Assembly (NCBI GenBank): GCA_026873275.1
Contig: JANTUC010000011.1
Span: 186,001-250,000 of the forward strand
Length of the DNA: 64,000 bases
Direction: 5' to 3'
DNA from: Pseudopithomyces maydicus
Taxonomy: Eukaryota > Ascomycota > Dothideomycetes > Pleosporales > Didymosphaeriaceae
Each line of letters opens with the position of its first letter. The first letter of the stretch is position 1. The notes beneath the pieces were generated by a model that saw nothing but the letters and a program-made list of their open reading frames with translations, was not told where the DNA came from and searched no databases. Both the position numbers and the translations under genes were made by a program. This document shows positions 55,837 to 64,000 of the stretch, piece by piece.

Positions 55837-56242
55837 ATGTTCAACACCACGAACACTGGAAAAGTGGGTTCGGCGCGCTGGTGTGCGCCTTTGGTGCCGG
55901 TAACCGGTTGAGGAATGCGTGCTTGCATGCGAGCTCGCGTTTTGTGGATACTGCATTGCGAAAGATACCCGACGCATGGTTCGTCAAACCAGCAATGATT
56001 TTACGATAGACTACGATAGGCCTCGGTTGGAGGCGGTGGAGCTGTGCATATTGCACACAGTGTTAGCATGAGCTTTATACCCTTTGCGATTCTCAGATAT
56101 CGTCTTGTACACACTCATCAAATTTATTTATCATTTACTTGAAATTCTTGCGAGTCAAATGGAGCTGTGAAATCGTGATCTTTCCTGTCTTGATTGGGTG
56201 ATCGGCAACCGTCGAGTAAGTTGTTTTGTGTTGAGCATTCGG
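55837..56242. other. convergent 3' region transporter / thioesterase
   Basis: About 400 nt between stop codons. AT-rich near 56090-56150; no gene seen. Confidence 0.5.
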
Positions 56243-57414
56243 CTACAACTTAGTCTCGGGCTTGAACCGTATGAGCCCATCTTGAATCGTCGTCGCAAGG
56301 TGGACCCCACTGTCGTAGTCCCACATACGACTGGTGTGCAGCCCACGACCGCCAGCTGCCCTGGTCAGCCATGACTCCTGCACGAACCACTTCCGTCCGT
56401 CCTTATCGCCCTCACGGCTGCCCTCAAGGTTGCACAAGGGAAGCGATCCTTCCTCAAACAGAGTAGGTACAGCTTTAGGATGTGTGATACGGGGCTCGGG
56501 AGGCATGGCAAGGTCGCGAATCCCTGCGTGGAAGATGACAGTGTGCGATAAAGACGCCATCCTTGTAAAGTCCCGTCCGCGACCCAGATGGTTAGGGATT
56601 ATGAACAGTGAATTGCGGTCTGATGCAAACAAGTGCGCACAGGCATGCAGATTAGCTTCTCTTGTGAGCTGTAAGGGTCCACGGGCGGGCGGAGGATGGG
56701 GTGCTGTCGCTAATGGGAGAGAGCCTCTAAGGGTGTAAAAGGTAAGCTGTCTCCGATCAATGGGCGCTTGCTTATCATTGTATCTTCGCATGTCCACTTT
56801 TCGCACATGAAGTCCTCCTATAGGGTTGAAATGATCTGGATGCTCAGGTAGGTATGTTTCCCGGAAGTAGTCGGAATCTTGGCTCGGCGCAGCGGGGTGT
56901 TCCATTGGCTCGTCTTCCTTTCCTTGCAGCACATCGCGGAACCTTTCTTTGATGTCACATTTGTCTTGGTAGTCTACGTGCGATACTTCGTCTCGTTTGA
57001 AAGAGCATGTGCAGGTGAACATTGTGCCGTGCTCCGCTGCTTGGGTAACGGTTACGCTTCGGGTGCAGTAATTGTACCCGTCGCGAATCTTATGCACTGT
57101 GTAGACGAAATGCTCTGAGGGACGACCTCCCAAGGTAAACCAGCCTGTGATGTTCTACGCAGACGTCAGTGGCTATTTTGACGTGCAACGGCGTGTTCAC
57201 CCACGTGGATCAAAAAGCCCTCCTCCACCGTCTGCGCCGCTGCCCAGACTGCTTGGGCGTACACGTGACCCCCATAGGTCCCGTTTTCCCCTCCAGTGGG
57301 CGAATATGCTTTTGTTACGGACCGAAATGTTCTATCATCTATCGTCTCCAGCTGCATTACCTGGTCGAAAGGAAGAGCGCGGCCCTGGTCGTCAAAGTAT
57401 GGTCGCGGCGCCAT
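56243..57414 (-). CDS. acyl-CoA thioesterase II (TesB-like, double hotdog)
   Basis: Hydrolyses acyl-CoA to free fatty acid and CoA, often in peroxisomes. Exons are 57414-57205 and 57154-56243, giving 373 residues. The acceptor at 57155 was chosen because it yields LIHNITGWFTLGG, the family join. Hotdog 1 blocks: YSPTGGENGTYGGHVYAQAV, PSEHFVYTVHKIRDG and YCTRSVTVTQ. Hotdog 2: SLSHTVIFHAGIRDL, then WFVQESWLTRAAGGRGLHTS and MWDYDSGVHLATTIQDGLIR. The catalytic Asp/Thr/Gln region lies in the second hotdog. The C-terminus ends PETKL; -KL preceded by Thr is not a standard PTS1, so peroxisomal import is unproven. Divergent from the next gene across about 1.5 kb. Confidence 0.9.
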
Positions 57415-58894
57415 GTCAATTTGTGTGATACAAATACAGGAATTTTAACAGTGAAATCAAATCATGCGTGAAAATGGGAGTTCTCGATAAACGTTACTTT
57501 GAGAAATGACGGTTGACCTACAGCTGATCCCTTTACCTCGGCTTTCTGTCAGAGAGATGGGCATGGAAGATCCGAGTTTCTGCCGAACCATCACCAGTAT
57601 TCGATATGTGGACATTGTGCAAAAGACCAACATAGCTGACGTATTTTATATCGGCAGAGAGTAGAGCATAGATGGATTAACTGTGCTTTATCATTTAAGC
57701 TGTAGAGGATCTTTGTAAGTCTCTTAACGTTTAAGGTAACGAAAAGTGATTAGCCTTTGTTTTGCCTGTGGTGGTAAACGTATCCAAAGCAATCGAGTGT
57801 TGTCTAATACGAACATCAAGAATGCGGCGAAACTTTATGATTTGCTGAGTAGATAGTTGCAATTTTTCTAAAGAATTCGATGTATTAGCGATCTAGTTCA
57901 CAGCTCCATCAGTAACCGCCTCAGTTCAGTATTCCAATTAACGTTGCAAGGACCTACACAGGTTATGCTGACTCTAGCTAGAAAACACTAGAAATAACGG
58001 TTTTAAAAATAAAAAGTACTATATAAATAACCAAATATAGGATACTGAATGTAATTGACGAGGGCGCGGAGAGCACAACCACCTAGGTCTGTTAGATGAA
58101 ATTGTCTGTCGTATACAGCGTTATTATTTCCAAGTGTCAGACCGTGTAGACAAAGAAACGTTCTTTCAATGTTCTCAAAGATGTAATGCCAGTCTTGACT
58201 CGCTATGTGTTGCAAACATGGTTCACCTGTTTGAAGGACGCTCTAAGCTTATGAAGATTGAACGAACTTCTGCCTATGGTCCTAAGGTTTATTCTTGAGG
58301 CTGAACACTGATATAACAATTTAGTAGAATTATCTCTATTATAGGAACTCGGGATATGACTCGAAAGTTCCAGAAAAGATATTTACAGTTCTCTTTTCAC
58401 CTTAACGAAGTGCATACCCGTGAATTACAGACAGGAGCGTAGAGCCCGTCATATGGTAATAAGTCGCGTTAATAAATTAACTGGATTTTCCTAGGTCAAT
58501 TAGAGAAACAGGTTGCTAGGTGACCAATAATATACCAAGTCACGCTGTGTCGGTGAATGACGGACACGCGTTCAACCGCCGCTGCGATGCCTAACTACCT
58601 CGTTTCAAACGCTTCTATCACTCACTTCAGCGCCTACCACTTTAAATCTCCAAACCGTAAATTTCCCTCCGCCTGGCCGTTTACTCCGTTTGCACCCCCG
58701 CACCTCAACAGGCCAGCCACTGTCCGCTCGACCCATGCACGTAACAGAGCCGCCAACCTACCTACAGGCTCAGTTGCCCCGCAACCATCACAGTCAATCT
58801 TTGTTTCTACATTCAAGCCGCTCACCTCCCAGCTCGAAAATACCCATCAGCTACTGGCACGTCTCAGCGGCTGTGCAAGCCGCCCACTTGCAAC
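57415..58894. other. intergenic with a decayed duplicate fragment
   Basis: About 1.5 kb, AT-rich from 57600 to 58500. Contains the fragment at 57913-57979. A frame of 70 codons at 58003-58215 (minus) is unsupported. The last 330 nt are open in several frames and probably form the leader of the gene at 58895. Confidence 0.4.
57913..57979 (+). repeat. decayed copy of the orphan-ORF start region
   Basis: Matches 44708-44779. Over the gapless 45-nt core (ending 44779 and 57979) I count 34 identities, including CGTTGCAA-GACCTA-ACAG. No reading frame is preserved. Confidence 0.5.
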
Positions 58895-61301
58895 ATGGAC
58901 AATCGCCGTATCTCAGCGACCTCAAATGCACCGAGTATGAGTAGCAGCGTGAGCAACATTAAGAATTCCATCAACTCACGTGTTACCAAAGAAAAGATGT
59001 CTCCCGCTCTCAAGCGCGCGCTCTCTCATCTCCATCTTGCTGACATATCTGCGCTCGAACACCACTTTTTGGCTACTGTCGCGTTCCTCAAACCGTGGTC
59101 TCAATTCCGCGACTGCTTCCTACTTCTGCAGCCAGGCAGTGCGCCGCGTGCTTCAGCACCTGGTCGCGTTCGCAGCGCAGATATCCTGTGGTTCTACACT
59201 AACTTCAGCGATGGCGAATTGCGATACGATCCGCGCGCCGACGATACTACCTCCTTATATACAACCGACGAGTCAAAATACGGGAGCTTCGATACGACTC
59301 ACTGGGGGGTTGAAGAGCATGAGAAGATGTTATATGCTTGGCTGCTGCAGGAGTTCAAGGTGGGAAAGGCGAGGAATCCATTTGGATTCGAGTTCTTCCA
59401 GTGCTTGAACGTATGCACGGCCTGGAGGGAGTGCTTCATTCCCATCGTGGAGGCAGTACGCGAGTCCTATGATTATAGAGGAAGGCGGTACTACGGAAGG
59501 CTGGCTAAGTTCGTGGAGGAGAAATATCCGAGCCGTGGTAAGTATCTAGGAATAAGGTACGTCTTGTCAACATGAAAACTGACAAGACAAGTCGCGTTCC
59601 CTCTCGGAAACCTTGCTTCGCCCAAGACTCCAAGTCCGTATCGGGTGATATCATATGGTGGACGCGATCGAAGCGCTGCCGTCACAGATGATCATCTGGC
59701 TGGTAGCCTATCCCTCACAGGTGCTAGGGAAGCAAAGTAAGTACATTTGAGTACAGATATATACGTTCAATACACTAATAACGTGTTGGGTCCGGGGCTA
59801 GAACGCAAGAGAAAGATCTCGAGAAAGAACTCCGGAACATAGAATCGAAGTACGGACAAGTAGTCGAGAAGCCGAAATGGCGCCCCGCAGAGTTCTTTGC
59901 TACGCAGAAGGCTAGAATGAAGCAAAAAACCTTGAACTGCAAGAGGCAAAGGGAGCATTGTTCGGACACCGCCGTAGCAGCGGCCGTGAGAGCCCAATGT
60001 TTGGATGCATCGGCGTTGATAACCCACAGGTACTAGACCCTATGTACAAGAAGCGACTTCGTGCTGGAAGTAGCACGGCTGATATATCGTCGCTTGTGAC
60101 GAGCTCATCTGCCGCAACTGTCGTCAAGCATAGCGTCAAGAAGGATCGAGGCGTAGTACCAGTGGGTATGTATGGCTTTGCTCCCGCACCTAACCCTCTT
60201 CACGGCGTAACTCGTCCGTTCGAACTCTCAGATCAGGACTCTGGAGGAGAAACTGAGGAAATGGCGACTCATTTGGCAGGAACCCGACGAGATCATCTCA
60301 ATTCGGACGCCCAAGCCTCGCGCCCTGTGCCTTCATTCGCTCGTCCGCAAGTGGGACGTAAAGACTCCGATAGCGTTTACAGCGAGGTTCGCAACTCCAA
60401 TCCCTTCATCGATGAAGGCTCGACTCTCAATGCTACTCCCGAGAATTCAAAATCCTTCGATATACTCTCGCCCATGACAGGACACCCGAGTGCCATTCCC
60501 AAAGCGCTCTTCGATTCAAACAAGCGCGGTAATCAGGAGGATATTCACGCCAGCCCTTCGCCTAAGCCTACTCCTGGATCTGAGTCCCATCCTTCTAGGA
60601 TGCCAAGCTACGCAGGTACTGGATATGATCGTTCCCCATCGCCATCATTCATTGCGTCCAAACTTCATTCGACACTAGAGAACAATGCCTTCGATCCGGC
60701 ACCCTCCCGAGAGCCATCGTCCTTCCTGCTTTCTGAACTCCCGGACGTCAGTACCCCTCCTCATCAGACGTCTGGCAGCCCTGTCCCAATAGCCATTCCT
60801 TGGCCGGGGTTTACACCCGCACTATCTCCCGATTCTTCCACCTGGCCAGGTCGCTCTCCGACCGATTTCTCTCCCGCTGCCTCTCCCGCTCCGACCGAAT
60901 GGCCGCGACTATCAGCCTTCGAGAGCCACACGCGGGAGAAGCCGCCCATCCCACCTAGACACCCTGCTCGCGCTGGAAGTATTCGCAGCAGTGACTCTTC
61001 CTCCTCTCTTGTTCCCCCACCTCCGATTCCAGGACTTCTCGGCCCGCGTATCGTGTCCAAGGAAAACATCCGCGGTCATCTAAGAGACATCTCGCGGGAC
61101 ATTTCGGACGAAAGCATGGATGTAGTTCGTACGGCAAGTACGTCGGCGCCTAGGCTGGTGCCGTTCAACAAGAATGTGTTTCCGCGCGGTAGGGATCGGA
61201 AAGGTACGCCTGTGGGCAGGTGGATGAGCAATATGGACGAGGCGGACCAATCTAAGGATGGCTATGAGATGGCGACGTTGAAGGAAGAAGGCGGCAAGTG
61301 A
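58895..61301 (+). CDS. conserved-type hypothetical protein with Ser/Pro-rich C-terminal half, about 762 residues
   Basis: Exons are 58895-59537, 59592-59736 and 59802-61301. The N-terminal 215 residues form a compact domain (SPALKRALSHLHLADISALE, FLKPWSQFRDCFLLLQ, EEHEKMLYAWLLQEFK, NPFGFEFFQCLNVCTAWREC and ESYDYRGRRYYGRLAKFVEE). A charged coiled segment (QEKDLEKELRNIESKYGQVV) leads to a long Ser/Pro-rich tail with PPIPPRHPARAG-type and PPPPIPGLLGPR stretches, possible SH3 or WW ligands. One base is missing in the A6 run near 59919-59924, where MKQK must continue NLELQEAKGALF; restored, the total is exactly 763 codons. No membrane segments. I do not recognise the family; the tail suggests a cytoplasmic scaffold or signalling protein. 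Confidence 0.72.
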
Positions 61302-61714
61302 GGGTAGCGTGCGCTAGGAGTGGAAATGAGGCCATGGATGGATGGATGATACGGCCTTGAGATACCCATGATACCCAATTCTCTGAACACGGAGATACTA
61401 CTCTACATTTCGGGGATGACGGCAGGTTCTCTTGCATCTCGACCTAGCGAGGGTTGACTGCAAGTAGATAGAACAAAGTCTTGGTACGATATATATCTGT
61501 GCCCAGTAACTCTCCAAAGTATCTCATCAAAGCTGCATGAATGCGCAATACTAGTGATGGAGTGAAAGCTTTTACTTTGTCTCTCATGGATTTCCTACGA
61601 TGCCCATATGATATGCTGAACGGAGAATAGCGCATGGTCTCTTAAGTCGAAAAGTTCTTCAGTCAACTTGAAGAACAAAACCTCCTGTCTTTGGCAGTCA
61701 ACGACGACGAATCG
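61302..61714. other. intergenic, no gene seen
   Basis: About 410 nt with ATGGATGGATGGATGA repeats at 61333-61349. Nothing else is supported. Confidence 0.4.
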
Positions 61715-62170
61715 ATGTCTCATTCAGCTATCGAAAATGTGCAGCATACAGCCGAGGAACATGCTATGCAACCTACCATTGCCTTCCATGTAGAACACTC
61801 GGGTCATGGCAGTAATCACGGCCGCACTTTCTATGATCCTGAGGGCGCAACCGAAGACACGGTCGATCTCACCGCCGTGCTTATTACAGATCAAAACTCC
61901 CACGCACTCGAACTCGATAACTCCATTATGCCGTATGACTCTTCAAAAATATCAGGAGTACAAGAGAAAAGATCTACATCTCAATTGAATGCTCCAGCCC
62001 CGCTCCCAATCTCTGGGTCCGTAGGCAAACCTACATACCGCAATTTTCTACTTGCCAAAGAGCGAACGCCCCAGGCTAAATCCCAATCTTTGGGTCCGCA
62101 GGAAGTAGGAACGACATGTCGCAATCTTTCATCTCCCGAGGGAAGAAATGCATCCAAGAGTCCGATATAG
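61715..62170 (+). CDS. hypothetical ORF, 151 residues
   Basis: First ATG at 61715 (MSHSAIENVQHTAEEHAMQP). Polar, His/Ser/Thr-rich, low-complexity character, with an acidic middle (DPEGATEDTVDLTAVLITDQ). No signal peptide or known domain. It could be a disordered protein or a remnant. A minus-strand frame (62076-62570, first ATG MMYYAASRTDRALLGTAP) overlaps its 3' end; at most one of them is real. Confidence 0.3.
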   Translation: MSHSAIENVQHTAEEHAMQPTIAFHVEHSGHGSNHGRTFYDPEGATEDTVDLTAVLITDQNSHALELDNSIMPYDSSKISGVQEKRSTSQLNAPAPLPISGSVGKPTYRNFLLAKERTPQAKSQSLGPQEVGTTCRNLSSPEGRNASKSPI

Positions 62171-63734
62171 GAACCTTCGATGGGAACGGACTCCGTCGGG
62201 TCCCAAAATTCGCCTTGCTGAGTTCGCTTAACTGACATGTGCCATGCGCGTACATGTGTACTTGGATCTTCGGCAACGCGCCGATTTGACTCGTGCGAGA
62301 CCGATAGTCGGGTGATGTATTGCGTGGTGTGTGGCTCGATCCTGATAAAACACAGGTAAGGCTCTTACAGGTTATTTGCTTTGGAAGGCCGAGCTTCATT
62401 TTCATATGATCGTTCATGTTGGACCCGTATGCATCGTGCACGAGAGTGAGCGAAGTTCCGACTAGAGCCGTGCTTCTACGTGCGTAGCCATCTGGCCATG
62501 GCGCGGTTCCTAAAAGAGCACGGTCCGTCCTTGATGCCGCGTAATACATCATGTAGCTGTAAAAGCTCACAAAGGTAAATATAGCCCACGTAGATCACTA
62601 CCGACACATGTCTTTACGCGCGTAATTACAAACAAGGAAAACGTGGTTCATCACCGCAGGACAGTATGTATGCTTGACGCAGGAGACGGTCTCGACTTCC
62701 CATGCAACACACCTACTTCTAGCGACCAGTAACCCATTTTGGGGGTTTACATACTTTGGCGAGCATTTGCCTCGTTCTGGGGCTATGCTTATCGTGAACA
62801 TGAACACCCTCAATACATGCTTCCACTGAGACCTCGCAATCTAACTGAGATCCGCCCCCATCTATCGTGTTCGTTTCGGGAAGGTAGTGCCAAAAACGTG
62901 GCATACCCGTGTAGTAGGTAACTTACACAGCTATAGTAATTCTACATTCGAGTACGACGAGTAGCCTACCGTCCCTATTTTTAGATTGCGTATCTCAACA
63001 TCAGTACAATCCTTTCGCACAGCCTAGCCTAATCGTTTGCACCACTTGTCGACCAAATCGTCACCCAACTAACTCCATTTTTTTTGTTAAAAAATCAACT
63101 TTATTTACAAAGAAAGGGTATCTGAAATAGTACATCCGTCTATGTATGTGTGATAAAACCCAATTAGATTAACCGAAACGAGGAATCCTAAAAATGAATG
63201 TTCCTCGACCACAACGGATACACGTCTTTGTAGTGTCGTTGAAGTCTGCTCCCATGTTGTACAAGCGAATGTGTGATTCGCGGAAAAATTCTGTCCCGCA
63301 GATGTGCATGCTGTGCGTTGAGTTTCAGCAGAATGTGTATGTATGCGGTATACATAGATTAATGACCGCGCTAGCGCGCACCTTTGTTTTTGGTGTGCTG
63401 TCATGCTTGCGGGAAGTGGGCACGCGTGCTGCGCGGCGGCTGGATCTGAGTAGAATTGGGAAATACTGGATGCCGCTCTTTGTGCGCGACAGGACGCTTT
63501 TGGGCTCTAGTTCACCGGTGGTCGACATGAAAATGCGGCCTGGATATGTGGAATCGGTCCTTTGTGGTTCCTCCCGGATCTCGCGGCTTCAGCCAACGGC
63601 CCTCGCTTCGGGTTACGAGCACCCCACTCGCGAAGCTTGCGTGGCCACTGAATGGTGAAGCGCTGCGACGCCGACCGCTCCGTTGATCGTTCTCATTGCT
63701 GGGGTAAACGCATCTTTGATCGTCTCTCCATCGT
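62171..63734. other. intergenic, no convincing gene
   Basis: About 1.56 kb. It holds the 5' part of the unsupported minus-strand frame mentioned above and other short frames. A T-run plus A-run (63078-63093) is seen. The 63190-63660 part is open on the plus strand but starts without ATG and resembles nothing known. Confidence 0.4.
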
Positions 63735-64000
63735 TCAGATGAGCCCTAATACGCTTAGACCCTTCCCACGGTTCCACGTCGAATCCTTATTCATTTCCCC
63801 AACTGCCCCCTGCGCAAGCAATAACTCCATGACCATAGTGCGCTCTTTACTCTCCACCTTCTTGCTGCCCAAAACCATCTGAAACGGCGTCGTCCTGTCC
63901 AAAGCTTCTCGATTGACATCTGCACCCATCTCGAGCAACCATCGTGCGATCGGGTATCCTCCGGACGTTCTGACGGCAAGATGCAGCGGCGTTTCTCCCT
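63735..64000 (-). CDS. ankyrin-repeat protein, 3' end only (truncated by window edge)
   Basis: The minus strand from the edge reads GETPLHLAVRTSGGYPIARW, LLEMGADVNREALDRTTPFQ and MELLLAQGAVGEMNKDSTW, i.e. the end of one ankyrin repeat, one full repeat with a longer loop (MVLGSKKVESKERTMV) and a last partial repeat, then a stop at 63735. The TPLHLA, GADVN and TPF signatures are clear. The start and any N-terminal domain lie outside the window, so the protein class (stand-alone ankyrin or NLR/HET C-terminus) cannot be told. Confidence 0.8.
   Translation of the reverse strand, partial: GETPLHLAVRTSGGYPIARWLLEMGADVNREALDRTTPFQMVLGSKKVESKERTMVMELLLAQGAVGEMNKDSTWNRGKGLSVLGLI

Noticed and set aside
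62076..62570. 164-codon minus-strand frame
   Set aside because: Starts with GTG in the open frame, first ATG gives an unrecognised peptide, and it overlaps another weak ORF; kept only as a remark.
1..64000. tRNA or rRNA genes
   Set aside because: A few stretches (for example near 4770 with CGCCGAGTGG) look like tRNA D-arms, but no matching anticodon and T-arm with GGTTCGANNC could be folded by eye; none reported.

Overview
The window is nuclear DNA of a filamentous ascomycete (Pezizomycotina; Dothideomycetes is plausible but not shown). The evidence is: spliceosomal introns of mostly 46-100 nt with GTAAGT/GTACGT-type donors; intron-bearing housekeeping genes (UCH hydrolase, Hikeshi/OPI10, POP4, CLP1, PDX3, inositol polyphosphate kinase) mixed with fungus-typical accessory genes (HET-domain protein, STAND-type N-terminal/ubiquitin-like protein, DyP peroxidase, DPP5, PTR2, sugar porter, small secreted cysteine-rich proteins); and gene relics between them. 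I saw no rRNA, tRNA, CRISPR or bacterial-type operon.

Layout. 0-5 kb: ankyrin relic, an intact UCH-type deubiquitinase, and a decayed SNF2 helicase flanked by two 98-bp direct repeats. 5.5-13 kb: DyP peroxidase, HD-domain hydrolase, Hikeshi, a secreted Apple/PAN-like protein and RNase P/MRP subunit Rpp29. 14.3-18 kb: two adjacent paralogues of an unrecognised HExxH protein family; a third lies at 34.8-36.3 kb. 19.5-30 kb: a second PAN-like secreted protein, then CLP1, a GH125 mannosidase, PDX3 and an inositol polyphosphate kinase. 30.6-33.6 kb: HET protein and a possible secreted protein. 37.5-43.4 kb: PTR2 peptide transporter and secreted dipeptidyl-peptidase 5, which together could release and import peptides. 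44.6-50.2 kb: accessory region with an orphan ORF, a STAND-N/ubiquitin-like gene broken by a roughly 94-bp element, and a divergent pair of small secreted-protein candidates. 50.2-54.1 kb: gene-poor. 54-64 kb: sugar transporter, acyl-CoA thioesterase, a large Ser/Pro-rich protein, a small hypothetical ORF and a truncated ankyrin gene at the edge.

Three results matter most. (1) The HExxH (HELCH/HELSH) family has three intronless copies with conserved blocks and looks like an undescribed putative zincin. (2) A dispersed element of about 90-110 bp occurs five times. One copy sits inside the ubiquitin-like gene with a TA duplication, and removing it exactly restores a 526-codon reading frame. (3) Many genes that should be intact, including the essential POP4 and CLP1, are broken only at homopolymer runs, mostly G/C. 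Restoring 1-2 bases per site brings every one back to a whole number of codons, so these look like assembly indel errors rather than real pseudogenes. Exon coordinates below come from reading splice sites and family conservation by eye; no search was run.
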